This document shows positions 45,486 to 54,355 of a stretch of 64,000 nucleotides of DNA, piece by piece. The DNA is from Hyphomicrobiales bacterium (lineage in GTDB: Bacteria > Pseudomonadota > Alphaproteobacteria > Rhizobiales > Beijerinckiaceae): contig UCLR01000005.1 of NCBI GenBank assembly GCA_900473415.1, forward strand, positions 124,001-188,000, written 5' to 3'. The translations under genes and the position numbers were made by a program. Position 1 is the first letter of the stretch, and each line of letters opens with the position of its first letter. Below the pieces are notes generated by a model, which did no database searches, was not told the origin of the DNA, and worked only from the letters and a program-made list of their open reading frames with translations.

Positions 45486-46412
45486 TTAGGGTGAACGAAC
45501 GGGCGGCGGCGGGACGGTCGGGTATCCTTCCAAGGGTCGGTCCGGCAGGAGGGGCGCGGTTTCGATGCGCGAAGGCTGCTGCCGATTGGCGCGTGCCGGG
45601 CGCTGACGCGCTGCCTGGGTAGGCCTTTCGGCAACGTCAGGCCAGGCCGTTGGCGCCACGGGATAGATCGGCACGCCGGCTTCGCCGAGCCCAGGCTGAG
45701 GCGCCGGCGCATCGCCGATCGGATTCCAGCCGGATCGCCTGAGCGACGCGCTGATCGAATAGCCATAGGCCAGTCGCAGCAAGGCCGCCTCAGAGGCGCC
45801 CGGCTCGCAGACGCGGAGCCGGATCGAGATCAGGCCTGATTTGGGACGGAAGATGCTGTCGCCGCTCGCGATGCGCTGCCAGGCGTAGAGGCAGCCATCC
45901 CCAGCCACGCCGCGACCGAAGGCGTATCCGAACGGACCATAGCGGTTCTGGACGTAGACGGCTCCCGGCGTCATGACGACGGTGGGAAAGCGTTCCTCCA
46001 TCTCTCGGGCAATGGCGAAATCCTCGATGCTCGGGCTCGGCAGAAGCCGTCCTTCGACACCAATATCCTCCGGGACATCGGCGGATGTAAGGAACGCGAC
46101 ATCAACGGTGTTCTCGCCGGGGGTGCGCCCGCGCGTCGCCAGCGAGATCGTCTGGGCGATTGCATTGTCGTAGTTGCGTTGTGTGACACTGACGATCGGC
46201 GGGCCGCCAACGGGCAGCGTAACGAGAGCACGACTCGGATCCACGACCACGGCGCGCGTTGCAAAGGACAATTCGGCATCTGTGAGCTTTTGCCCACCGC
46301 ATCCAGCCACTATTGCGCCCAGAAAGGCGGCCGCCGCGAGAGAGGCGAAGGGCCGGCCCGTCTGCTTGTCCGCAGGCGTCAGTCTTGCGGGTACGGAAAA
46401 ACTCATCGGCAT
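45486..46412 (-). CDS. bcsN: Cellulose biosynthesis protein BcsN
   Basis: A 308-residue predicted lipoprotein. The N-terminus has a hydrophobic stretch ending in the lipobox IVAGC (cysteine near residue 38). The conserved middle includes VVVDPSRALVTLPVGG and YGPFGYAFGRG with VCEPGASEAALLRLAYGYSI. The C-terminal third is Pro/Arg-rich. BcsN is known mainly from Hyphomicrobiales cellulose operons and its role is undefined. The ATG at 46412 was chosen to place the signal peptide; no strong ribosome-binding site is visible. It is first in the operon. Confidence 0.82.
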   Translation of the reverse strand: MPMSFSVPARLTPADKQTGRPFASLAAAAFLGAIVAGCGGQKLTDAELSFATRAVVVDPSRALVTLPVGGPPIVSVTQRNYDNAIAQTISLATRGRTPGENTVDVAFLTSADVPEDIGVEGRLLPSPSIEDFAIAREMEERFPTVVMTPGAVYVQNRYGPFGYAFGRGVAGDGCLYAWQRIASGDSIFRPKSGLISIRLRVCEPGASEAALLRLAYGYSISASLRRSGWNPIGDAPAPQPGLGEAGVPIYPVAPTAWPDVAERPTQAARQRPARANRQQPSRIETAPLLPDRPLEGYPTVPPPPVRSP

Positions 46413-46763
46413 GGGGGCCAGAGGAGTTGGGGGGACGTCATGTATTTGCCCTTGCTTAACGAAGATTAACGCGGCCGGACCGCGCGTATCCTCATCGAGT
46501 TCGGCCCCCAACCGAATCAACGACATCAGTACAGACTATTCGCACCCCGACTCCAACCCTTCCCTACGTTCGTGCGGCTGGCGGTGGAAAAACGACGATC
46601 CTTGTCACGTTCCGGAGCATGGGCATGATTGCGAGCCGCCACCTCTACAAGTGGTGTCCGGAAGGCTTCCCTGATGCCCCGAAATCATGGAGGCGCTGAT
46701 AATATTGGACCTCCGCGACGGGTCGATTTCGGCCCTCCCGCGCGGTGTTCTTTCGGTCTGCTT
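46413..46763. promoter_or_regulatory. Upstream region of the cellulose operon
   Basis: About 350 bases hold the promoter of bcsN on the left and no supported gene. At 46456-46470 TTAAC is repeated directly (TTAAC, five bases, TTAAC), 44-58 bases before the bcsN start. It resembles the CtrA box TTAA-N7-TTAA but with six instead of seven bases between TTAA elements. The rest (46500-46763) has no recognisable content. Confidence 0.4.
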
Positions 46764-47216
46764 TCAGGCAAGGAGCCAGAGTCTGCTCATGGCGCGTTGT
46801 TGCAGCGGCCTTAGAGCCTGTCCCGGAACACATGCGGCGGGGATTGCTGGATCGTACAGGCCGTGGCGACTAGGAACGCTTGTAAGCGTCGGGTCGGAGT
46901 ATTTCCATTGCGCCTCTAGCACCAGCGCGTGGACGACTTTCAAAGTGTCAGGGCCAAGTGAGGACAATCTCCAAACCCGGACGCGCCGGTCCGTCAGCGA
47001 GACCTCACGCTCGACCAGCCCCTTCAGCAGGAGCCGAGCAATAACGCCGCCGATGGTCGTGCGGTCATAGGCGATGAGTGCGGCAAGGTGCACCTGATCG
47101 ATTTCGGGGTGCGCCGCGATGGCCTGCATGGCGGCGTACTGGACAGGGGGCAAATCATAGCCATTCGCGGCAAGCTTTGCCGTCACGACCGCGACCGAAC
47201 CCATCGGCCGATGCAA
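46764..47216 (-). pseudogene. MarR family regulator, probably 5'-truncated
   Basis: The readable core is a MarR winged helix: YDLPPVQYAAMQAIAAHPEI, then LAALIAYDRTTIGGVIARLL and KGLVEREVSLTDRRVRVWRL. The first 20 or so residues needed for the dimerisation helix are missing; the frame opens with TTG at 47216 or an ATG at 47204. The C-terminus after LKVVHALVLEAQ loses the family pattern. It lies 18 bases after the hydantoinase stop. It could still make a small DNA-binding protein, but decay seems more likely. Confidence 0.6.
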
Positions 47217-47234
47217 TTGGAGCCGAGCGCTGTC

Positions 47235-48716
47235 TCAGTCGAGAATGGCTGCACCGAAATTCTGCGTTGGGTCGATGTCGGCGACGAGCCTGCCGGTCGG
47301 GGTCGCGGCGGAGCCGCCTTCGCGGCTCAACCACCGGCCGAAGCCGGGTTGGCCATGGAGCGCACCGTCGGCAACGATCACCTCACCCCTCACCAGAATA
47401 TATGCCGGCCAGCCGGTGATGCTGCGGCCGGCGAAAGGTGTGAAGCCGGTGCGGTCGTGCATCGCCTCGTCGGCGATGGTCACCGTCCTCAGCGGGTCCC
47501 AGATCGCGATGTCGGCGTCGTAACCGGGCAGGAGAGCGCCCTTGCCCGGCAGGTTGTAGATCGCGGCGGGTGCCGTAGCCGTCAGGTTGACGAAGGCTTC
47601 GAGCCCGCGCCCGGCGAATTCCGGCCGGCCTTTCGAGACCAGCGCGTCGAAGAGCAGAGGCAACCGCGTCTCCAGTCCCGGCAGACCGTTGGCGATCTGC
47701 TTGAAGGTCGGGTTCGGGCCGGCCGAGAGCTTGCCTGTCTCGTCGAAGCGATAGGGCGCGTGGTCGGACGAGACCGTCTGGATGTCGCCAAGCGCCAGCG
47801 CTTGCCAGAGCGCCTCCTGGTCGGCCTGCTCGCGTGGCGGCGGCGAGCACATCCACTTGGCGCCTTCCACTCCCGGTTTGTCCAGATCGTGCCGGGTCAG
47901 GAAGAGATATTGCGGGCAAGTCTCGGCAAAGACCTTGAGGCCGCGCCCGCGCGCCGCGCGAATGGCTTGCGCGCCTTCGGTGGTCGAGACGTGGAAGATC
48001 ATGATCGGCTGGTCGAGCAGCTCGGCCGCGGTGATCAGCCGGTTGAAGGCTTCCGCCTCCGAGCCGCGGGGATGGCTGATCGCGTGATACTTCGGCGCGA
48101 CATAGCCTTTTTCGACGAGCTTCCTGCCCATCCAGGAGATCATGCCGTGGTTCTCGGCATGGACGCAGACCAGGGCGCCGTTCTGCCGGGCTGTCAGCAA
48201 CAGGTCGAGCAGCGGCTCGTCGTCGACCTTGATCAGGTCGTAGGTCATGAAGACCTTGATCGAGGCATGGCCCTCGCTGATCAACGCCGGAAGGTCCTGC
48301 TCGATCGTCTTGGCGTCGGGATTGGCGACGATGAGGTGGAAGGCATAGTCGATCAGTGCGCCGCGCCGGGCGAGCGCGGCATAATCATCGACAACCTTCC
48401 TCAGATCGAGGCCGCGATGCTGCGCGGCGAAGGAGATCAGCGTCGTGTTGCCACCGAAGGCCGCCGAGGTCGTGGCGCTTTCAAAGGTGTCGGCGTTGAG
48501 CAGCCCACCAGCCGATACCTGCTCGACATGCGCATGGGTGTCGATGCCGCCGGGCAGGACGAGCTTGCCGCTCGCGTCTATCTCGCGCGTTCCGGCTGCG
48601 AGGCCCAGGCCCAGAGCCGCGACCTTGCCGTCCTTGATCGCCAGATCGGCGCGGAAGCTGCCGGTCGCGGAGCCGACCGTGCCACCGCGAATGACCAGAT
48701 CATAGTTCGCCGTCAT
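47235..48716 (-). CDS. D-hydantoinase / dihydropyrimidinase (second copy)
   Basis: A 493-residue cyclic amidohydrolase. It has HAH near residues 61-63 (GGIDTHAHVEQ), the bridging lysine in SIKVFMTYD, HAENH, FHVST and the SSDHAPYRFDE aspartate segment. It is clearly a paralogue of 568-1977 but with a longer C-terminal tail. It is 15 bases after the racemase gene and belongs to the leftward hydantoin/ureide module with the M20 hydrolase, which would remove the carbamoyl group it leaves. Confidence 0.93.
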   Translation of the reverse strand: MTANYDLVIRGGTVGSATGSFRADLAIKDGKVAALGLGLAAGTREIDASGKLVLPGGIDTHAHVEQVSAGGLLNADTFESATTSAAFGGNTTLISFAAQHRGLDLRKVVDDYAALARRGALIDYAFHLIVANPDAKTIEQDLPALISEGHASIKVFMTYDLIKVDDEPLLDLLLTARQNGALVCVHAENHGMISWMGRKLVEKGYVAPKYHAISHPRGSEAEAFNRLITAAELLDQPIMIFHVSTTEGAQAIRAARGRGLKVFAETCPQYLFLTRHDLDKPGVEGAKWMCSPPPREQADQEALWQALALGDIQTVSSDHAPYRFDETGKLSAGPNPTFKQIANGLPGLETRLPLLFDALVSKGRPEFAGRGLEAFVNLTATAPAAIYNLPGKGALLPGYDADIAIWDPLRTVTIADEAMHDRTGFTPFAGRSITGWPAYILVRGEVIVADGALHGQPGFGRWLSREGGSAATPTGRLVADIDPTQNFGAAILD

Positions 48717-48731
48717 CTGCTCTCGTCCTTC

Positions 48732-49391
48732 TCAGCGCACCATGATCGTGCCGATCGCCATGGCGACTGCCGCTTGCGTCGGGTCGATGACCGGGATGCG
48801 GAGAGCATCCTCCAGCGGCCTACGGTGGCGGGCCATGCCGGCGCAGCCCATGACGATGGCGCCTGCGCCGTCCTCGTCCCTGAGCTCGCGGCCGATCGCG
48901 ATCATGCGCGCAAGCGTGCCTTCACCGGAGGCGCTCTCTGCCACCGACATCTCCAGCGGGCGCTCTCCGGCGAGCCGGTCCATCAGCGCCATCTGGCGCA
49001 GATAGCGGATATGGCGCGGGATCGAGCGCGACTTGATCGCGATAACGCCGAACCGATCCGCCCGCGTCAGCGCCGTCAGCACGCCGCATTCGGCGATACC
49101 GAAGACCGGCCTCGCTGTGCCCTCGCGCGCGACATGGAGCCCCGGGTCTGAATAGCAGGCGATCACGAACGCATCGACGTCGTTGGCGGCCTCGATCCGG
49201 CGGCGAAGGGGGAGGGTGACGCTCTCGACATGTTCCTGCGTCTCGATGCCGATCGGGCCTTCGGTCAGGGTTTCGCAGACTAGCTCCGGCCCCTCGGCAA
49301 AGGCGAGCGGGGTGAGCGCCTGCCGCAGCCCTTCCGTCACCGCTTCGTTGGAGTTGGGATTGATGACCAGGATGCGAGAGCGGCGGCTCAT
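48732..49391 (-). CDS. hyuE: Hydantoin/Asp/Glu racemase family protein
   Basis: A 219-residue racemase-fold protein starting SRILVINPNSNEAV. Both catalytic cysteines are present: Cys79 in VIACYSDPG and Cys183 in VMGCAGMA, as in hydantoin racemases that feed stereospecific hydantoinases. It lies between the M20 hydrolase and hydantoinase genes with short gaps, the classic hyu arrangement. Allantoin racemase activity is an alternative, given the ureide-type neighbours. Confidence 0.87.
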   Translation of the reverse strand: MSRRSRILVINPNSNEAVTEGLRQALTPLAFAEGPELVCETLTEGPIGIETQEHVESVTLPLRRRIEAANDVDAFVIACYSDPGLHVAREGTARPVFGIAECGVLTALTRADRFGVIAIKSRSIPRHIRYLRQMALMDRLAGERPLEMSVAESASGEGTLARMIAIGRELRDEDGAGAIVMGCAGMARHRRPLEDALRIPVIDPTQAAVAMAIGTIMVR

Positions 49392-49445
49392 GGGCGGAAA
49401 TCCGAGATGGCTGGTTGGTTGTTCAACATGGCATCGCGCGCAGGG

Positions 49446-50747
49446 TCAGGCGACCTCTCGCACCACCCAATCGGCCAGGATGGTACAGGCGGCGAGGAAG
49501 TCGTCGATTTCCATCGCTTCCTGCGGATTGTGGCTGCCGTGCTCGTTGCGCACGAACAGCATGGCGACGGGCACACCAGCGGCGGCGAAGGCGGCCGCAT
49601 CATGGGAAGCCGGGCTGCCGAGCGGCATCGTCGCGATGCCCTGGCGCGCCGCCGCCGCTTCCAGCCCGGCTGCAATGACGGGATCGACCGGGCCGACCGC
49701 GGCGCTGGCGCGCCTGCCGAGATCGAAGCGCACGCGCCGGCGCGTTTCGATCTCGCTGATGGCGGCCAGCATCTTGGCCTCGACCCGTTCCAGCACGGCG
49801 GGATCATAAGCGCGCACGTCGAGGCTGAAGGCGAAGCTGCCGGGAACCGTGGTCAGGCCGTGAACGGCGGGGTCGGTGTGGAAGCGCCCGAGCGTGACGG
49901 CCATCGGGAAGCCGGCGGCCTCCTCATCCTGCCACAAGCTGTCGAGCAGCATGGCGAATTCGGCGCCGGCCATGGCGGCATCCCGGCGGAAGCGGTGGGG
50001 CGTTCCGACATGGTCGTGCCGCCCGACGATGCGCGCATCCGGATAGCGGAAATTGCCCGGCACGCCCGTGCAGATCGCGACCGGCAGGTCGGATTCGACC
50101 AGGCTCGGCGCCTGCTCGATATGGACTTCGAGGAAGGCGCGGATCGCGGCAGGGTCGAGATGGCGCTCGCGCCGGCGGATCGCCGCGGAATCGCCGCCGC
50201 AGGCGTCGATGCTTGCGGCGAGAACGCGCCCATCATCGATGCGCTTCGCCTCCAGCGCACCATCAGGCAAGGTTCCGAGCGCTGAGCGGCTGCCGATATA
50301 GGAGATCTGGAACCAAACGCTTTCCTCGGCCCGCACGCCCATCGCCGTCACGTTGCAGCGCGGCGAGATGCCCAGCGTACGCAAGGTCTCGATGACGACG
50401 AGTCCGGCGATGACCCCCGCCGCGCCGTCGAAATTGCCGCCGTGCGGCACGCTGTCGAGATGCGAGCCCATCAGGATGCCGGGCAGGGCGGCATCGCGAC
50501 CCGGCAGGGTTACGTAAGTGTTGGCGGCGAAGTCACCGGAGACGGACAGTCCGCGTGCCTTGCCGTGTTCGGCCAGTAGCTGGTGGCCGAAATCCTCGCC
50601 CACGCCGTAGGTGTCGCGCGTGATGCCGGGCTCGACGCGGCTGCCGGCCGCCAGCCGGTCGAACAGGCTTTCCACCCAGCCGCGCTGGGCGGCGACGGCC
50701 TGGGCGATTGCCGTGTTGGCGTGGGGCGTCCTTGCCGTTGCGGTCAT
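49446..50747 (-). CDS. M20 family amidohydrolase: N-carbamoyl-amino-acid hydrolase / allantoate amidohydrolase type
   Basis: A 433-residue di-zinc enzyme with two domains. Metal motifs are MGSHLDSVPHGGNFDGAAGV, RAEESVWF, EVHIEQ, and the late ASHDAAAFA and NEHGSHNPQEAM carrying the last histidine. These follow the HyuC/AllC/beta-ureidopropionase group, which cleaves N-carbamoyl amino acids or allantoate to ammonia and CO2. The EE-S-V-W-F turn is unusual (usually EEGSRF). It completes the hydantoin-to-amino-acid route with the genes downstream. Confidence 0.88.
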   Translation of the reverse strand: MTATARTPHANTAIAQAVAAQRGWVESLFDRLAAGSRVEPGITRDTYGVGEDFGHQLLAEHGKARGLSVSGDFAANTYVTLPGRDAALPGILMGSHLDSVPHGGNFDGAAGVIAGLVVIETLRTLGISPRCNVTAMGVRAEESVWFQISYIGSRSALGTLPDGALEAKRIDDGRVLAASIDACGGDSAAIRRRERHLDPAAIRAFLEVHIEQAPSLVESDLPVAICTGVPGNFRYPDARIVGRHDHVGTPHRFRRDAAMAGAEFAMLLDSLWQDEEAAGFPMAVTLGRFHTDPAVHGLTTVPGSFAFSLDVRAYDPAVLERVEAKMLAAISEIETRRRVRFDLGRRASAAVGPVDPVIAAGLEAAAARQGIATMPLGSPASHDAAAFAAAGVPVAMLFVRNEHGSHNPQEAMEIDDFLAACTILADWVVREVA

Positions 50748-50946
50748 GTCGGTCCGGTCAATGTGGTGAACGCTGCTCGGCAGGTGCCAGCACTGAGGCG
50801 GCGATCATCGAGCATGCGCCTGGTCTCATGGTGTGCGCCACCTTCCGGCAGCGCGAAATCTTGGGGCAGCCCGCGCCGCTGCACAATGGCGCCGCCTATG
50901 CGGAATCCCGGGGTGACATTCGCGCCTTGAATAGAGCGGTTCGCAT

Positions 50947-51852
50947 TCATGCGGCACCAAGCCTGGCAGCCGTATCGGCGGCGACCAGCCGGACCTCGCG
51001 CAGGAAGGCGTCGGCCGCGCGCGAGATCGGGCGCTTGCGCGAGCGGACGGCCGACGCGGTGACCTCGGAAGCAGGCGTGAAAGGGCGGATGGCGAGATCG
51101 TAGCGACCGGAAAAGAGGGGCGAGAGTGGATCGACCACCGCAACGCCGACACCGCTTTCCGCCAGGACGCAAGCCGTGTTGCAATAGCGGACCTCGACAG
51201 CAAACCCGAACGGCACCTCCGCCTGGGCAAAGGCCCTGCGAACGATGCCGCCCATGCGTGTGCCTTGTTCCAGGGCGATATAGGGCACCGAGCGCAGATC
51301 CACCGGCGTGATCGTCGACTTCGCGGCGAGGGGGTGGTCCGGGCTCATCACGCAGACCATGTCGCCGGCAAAGAAGGTTTCGGCGTCGAGCCCGCGGTCG
51401 TCATTCAGCCCCATGACGAAGCCAAGCTCGGCGGTTCCATTGTCGACGCTTTCCAGAACATGCTCGAAGCGCCGGATGTCAAAGGAGACCCGCACCTTCG
51501 GGCGCTTCGCGAGGTAGTTGCGCAAGGCCGCGGGCAAGACGCCGTAGCCTAGTGGCGGCGTCGCAATGATGCGGATATGTCCGGCCCGGTTCTCCTTGAT
51601 GTCCTGCACCTTGGCCTCGAAGGCGGCGTGCAGTGCGAAGATCGGCTCGGAATCCTTATAGAGCGAGCGTGCTTCAGCGGTCGGGAATAGGCGGTTGTTG
51701 ACGCGCTCAAAGAGCGGGAAGCCAACCTGGCTTTCGAGATGCTTGATCGCGTTGCTGACCGCCGGCTGCGACAAGCCAAGTTCCTGCGCGGCGCGAACTG
51801 TCGTCTCGCAGCGGACGACAGCGCGCAAAAGCTCGATCTGGCGAAGGTTCAT
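50947..51852 (-). CDS. LysR family transcriptional regulator
   Basis: A 301-residue regulator. The N-terminal helix-turn-helix spans about residues 3-62 (TTVRAAQELGLSQPAVSNAI, KHLESQVGFPLFERV). The C-terminal periplasmic-binding-like domain starts near residue 92 (GHIRIIATPPLGYGVLP). It sits between the amidohydrolase and M20 genes on the same strand, so it may regulate both. A strong palindrome lies 10 bases upstream of its start (51863-51888). Confidence 0.92.
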   Translation of the reverse strand: MNLRQIELLRAVVRCETTVRAAQELGLSQPAVSNAIKHLESQVGFPLFERVNNRLFPTAEARSLYKDSEPIFALHAAFEAKVQDIKENRAGHIRIIATPPLGYGVLPAALRNYLAKRPKVRVSFDIRRFEHVLESVDNGTAELGFVMGLNDDRGLDAETFFAGDMVCVMSPDHPLAAKSTITPVDLRSVPYIALEQGTRMGGIVRRAFAQAEVPFGFAVEVRYCNTACVLAESGVGVAVVDPLSPLFSGRYDLAIRPFTPASEVTASAVRSRKRPISRAADAFLREVRLVAADTAARLGAA

Positions 51853-51862
51853 ATGCTTGTTC

Positions 51863-51888
51863 CAAATAGAGTGTGCCGACTCTATTTG
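51863..51888. promoter_or_regulatory. Ten-base-pair palindrome in front of the LysR gene
   Basis: CAAATAGAGT at 51863-51872 and ACTCTATTTG at 51879-51888 are perfect inverted repeats around six bases. A second repeat, ATTTG 51884-51888 with CAAAT 51894-51898, overlaps the right arm. The block is AT-rich against the GC-rich background and lies directly before the LysR start codon. It could be the regulator's own operator, or a hairpin ending the upstream amidohydrolase transcript; position fits both. Confidence 0.55.
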
Positions 51889-51926
51889 TTCAGCAAATCA
51901 TATGCCAGCGTGGCGGCGGCGATCGA

Positions 51927-53357
51927 TCAGGCCCAGGGCAGGCTGGGTGGCGCCAGCTCGTCGACGGAGCGCCCGGCCCAGTCGAGCGAGGATGCCTTGG
52001 CGAGCGCGCGACGCTGTGCCTCTTCCAGCCCGTCGGATGCGGCCTGATAGTCCATGGTGAGCACCTTGCCGCTGGCGACGACCTGCTTGCCCTGCACGAA
52101 GACATGGGAAACAGCGCGATCCGCGGCGGCGTTGACGAGGCTCTTCAGCGGGTCGCGGGTCGGGCGCATCATCGGGTGTGTCAGGTCTACCATGACGAGG
52201 TCAGCCTGGGCGCCCTTCGCCAGCCGGCCGATATCGTCGCGGCCGAGCAGCCTCGCGCCGTTCAGCGTTGCGGCGCGGAAGATCTGTCCTGTCGTCACGA
52301 CCGCATGGCTCTCGCCGGTGATCCGCGCATAGACCCCGGCATGGCGCAGCTCCTCCAGCATGTTGTGCGGGAAGGTGTCGGTGCCGATGCCGATATTCAC
52401 GCCCGCCTTCAGATAGCGGCCGACATCGCGCAGCGTCAGGCCACGCCTGCCGAAGACTGTTGGGCAATGCGCGACCGAAGTGCGGGTCTCTGCGAGGCGG
52501 GCCAGATCGGTCCGGGTCGGCCAGCGCACCCAGGGATGGTCGTCGAGGAAGATGGCGTGGGCGATGGAGGCGTTCGGTGCCAGGAAGCCGACGCTGTCCA
52601 GCCACTGGATCGGCGAGAGCCCGCTGCGGCGGACCATCTCGTGGAACTCGCTGATCGACTGGCCGGCATGGGTCTGGATCGGGATCTTGCGCTCGGCGGC
52701 GGCTGCGATCGAAGCGCGGAAGAGTTCCTCGGTGCAAGTGTCGATCTGCGCCGGGCAGGCAAGGCCGGAGAGCCGGCCGGATTCATGCGCCAGCGCCGCG
52801 TCGATAATCCGGAAGGCCTCCTCCATCGCCTTGCGGCCGGCTGCATCGTCGAGCTCGTATTCGACCTGATAGCCGTTGCGCGTGAACCAGCGGCCGTTGC
52901 GATACATCGGCGCCATGACCATGCGCAGCCCGCTCGCCGCGGCGCGGTCGAGCCAGCCTTCGCTCGGGAAGGAGAGGTCGACCAGCGTGGTGACACCGGA
53001 CATCAGCAGCTCGGACCAGGCGACATGGTTCAGATGCGGAATGCCCTCGGCGTCGGCGCGGAACAGCCAGAGGAACTCGTAGAGCGAGGAATTGTAGAGC
53101 TTCGGCGTGCCGACCTCGTCGGTCATACCCTTGTTGCCGGGCTCGCTCGACGGGTGGGAGTGGATGTCGACCAGGCCGGGCATGACCATGAAGCCCTTGC
53201 CGTCGATCTCGCGCGCGACCTCGCCTTCGAAACCCTCGCCGAGATGCAGGATGCCGCTCTCGTCGAAAACGACATCGAGGTTGCGGCGATAGACATGGTC
53301 GTCTGCCGCCGGATCATAGGCGATCGCGATATCGGCATTGCGGATGCGGGTGGTCAT
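51927..53357 (-). CDS. Amidohydrolase family protein (aminohydrolase/chlorohydrolase type)
   Basis: A 476-residue TIM-barrel metal hydrolase. Ligands are seen in VDIHSHPSS (H-S-H), QTHAGQS, the AHAIFLDDH histidine and GIGTDTFPHN (Asp). The N- and C-terminal parts form the composite beta-sandwich, with a closing VFVQGKQVVASGK segment. It belongs to the group with cytosine, guanine and melamine-type deaminases and TrzN/AtzB. The ATG at 53357 gives the family N-terminus. A cyclic or amidine-like nitrogen compound is likely as substrate. Confidence 0.88.
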   Translation of the reverse strand: MTTRIRNADIAIAYDPAADDHVYRRNLDVVFDESGILHLGEGFEGEVAREIDGKGFMVMPGLVDIHSHPSSEPGNKGMTDEVGTPKLYNSSLYEFLWLFRADAEGIPHLNHVAWSELLMSGVTTLVDLSFPSEGWLDRAAASGLRMVMAPMYRNGRWFTRNGYQVEYELDDAAGRKAMEEAFRIIDAALAHESGRLSGLACPAQIDTCTEELFRASIAAAAERKIPIQTHAGQSISEFHEMVRRSGLSPIQWLDSVGFLAPNASIAHAIFLDDHPWVRWPTRTDLARLAETRTSVAHCPTVFGRRGLTLRDVGRYLKAGVNIGIGTDTFPHNMLEELRHAGVYARITGESHAVVTTGQIFRAATLNGARLLGRDDIGRLAKGAQADLVMVDLTHPMMRPTRDPLKSLVNAAADRAVSHVFVQGKQVVASGKVLTMDYQAASDGLEEAQRRALAKASSLDWAGRSVDELAPPSLPWA

Positions 53358-53482
53358 GGCGCGGTCTCGTGACATTGGGAAGCGGGGAGGGCGTCATGCC
53401 CGGGCCTGCTCCGGGCATCTCGTGACGCGGAGGTGCGGACGCGTCTTCCGGCGGTTGCCCGGAAGGAACGATACGACGTCGC

Positions 53483-54355
53483 TCAGCCCGCCTTCTTCTC
53501 CTGCGCGAGGAAATGCTCGGCGATTTCCTTGCCGGTCGCGATCCAGACGTCGCCATAGCCGCGCGCGCGCGCCAGGAAATCGCGCATGATGCCGATGCGC
53601 ATCGGCCGGCCAGAGACCTGCGGGTGCATCACCATCGAGACAAGCCCGCCCCATTCGCGCGTCTGGTCGAGCTCGTCGTTCCAGATCGAGAGCACATGCT
53701 CCTTCGGGAACATTGGGCGCGGGCTGAAGCGCTGCGACAGGCCGTAAAGCCAGTCGTCAAACGACATGTTCACCGGCAGCTCGATGGGGCCCTTCGTGCC
53801 GTCGCGCAGCTTATGGCGATAGGGGCGGATGTCGTCCCGGAATGAGGAGGAATAGATGATGCCCTTGTCGCGGAGATAGCCGAGCAGCTCGCTATAGTTC
53901 TCGCCCGAAGGAGCGCGGTAGCCGACCGGCGTGACCCCTAGGACGCGCTTGAAGATCTCGAGCGTCTTGTCGATCTCTTCCTTATCGGCGGCGAAGTCGC
54001 CAGGCTCCGGCCGCTTGTGCGAATAGCCGTGATGGCCGATCTCGTGGCCATCCCGGACGATGGCCTCGCACATCTTCGGATGCACCTCGACGACCCAGCC
54101 AGGGATGAAGAAGGTTGCCTTGATCTCGACCGCGCGCAGGTGGTCCAGGATTTTGGGAACACCGACCCGCTCCTCATAGCCGCCGAAGGACAACGTCACC
54201 AGTCGGTCGGTGTTCTTGGCGTCGTATTGCAGCCAGGCCGTCTCGGCATCGACGTCGAAGGCCGGGAGCACCGCGCATCGATACCCGGCCGGCCAGGAGT
54301 AGTCGGGGGCGGGGTCGGAAGGGTTCGCGACGCGTTTTGGGAAATCGGTGAGCAT
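53483..54355 (-). CDS. Polysaccharide-deacetylase-fold hydrolase, PuuE/HpPgdA/cyclic-imidase type
   Basis: A 290-residue NodB-fold protein without a signal peptide. The metal-binding pattern is FDVDAE (Asp36), HEIGHHGYSH (His104, His108), followed by YRAPSGENYS and a late VMHPQVSGRP. This cytoplasmic subgroup includes the allantoinase PuuE, Helicobacter PgdA and a Pseudomonas cyclic imide hydrolase of similar length. Next to hydantoinases and an amidohydrolase, ring opening of an imide or ureide is more plausible than polysaccharide deacetylation. A paralogue is at 58753-59652. Confidence 0.8.
   Translation of the reverse strand: MLTDFPKRVANPSDPAPDYSWPAGYRCAVLPAFDVDAETAWLQYDAKNTDRLVTLSFGGYEERVGVPKILDHLRAVEIKATFFIPGWVVEVHPKMCEAIVRDGHEIGHHGYSHKRPEPGDFAADKEEIDKTLEIFKRVLGVTPVGYRAPSGENYSELLGYLRDKGIIYSSSFRDDIRPYRHKLRDGTKGPIELPVNMSFDDWLYGLSQRFSPRPMFPKEHVLSIWNDELDQTREWGGLVSMVMHPQVSGRPMRIGIMRDFLARARGYGDVWIATGKEIAEHFLAQEKKAG

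Noticed and set aside
44320..45489. Plus-strand frame of 389 codons opposite bcsA
   Set aside because: Low-complexity Arg/Asp/His-rich translation with no motif, explained by the real bcsA on the other strand.
53483..54355. Secreted peptidoglycan or chitin deacetylase
   Set aside because: There is no signal peptide or membrane anchor, and the HEIGHHGY pattern belongs to the cytoplasmic PuuE/HpPgdA/imidase subgroup.
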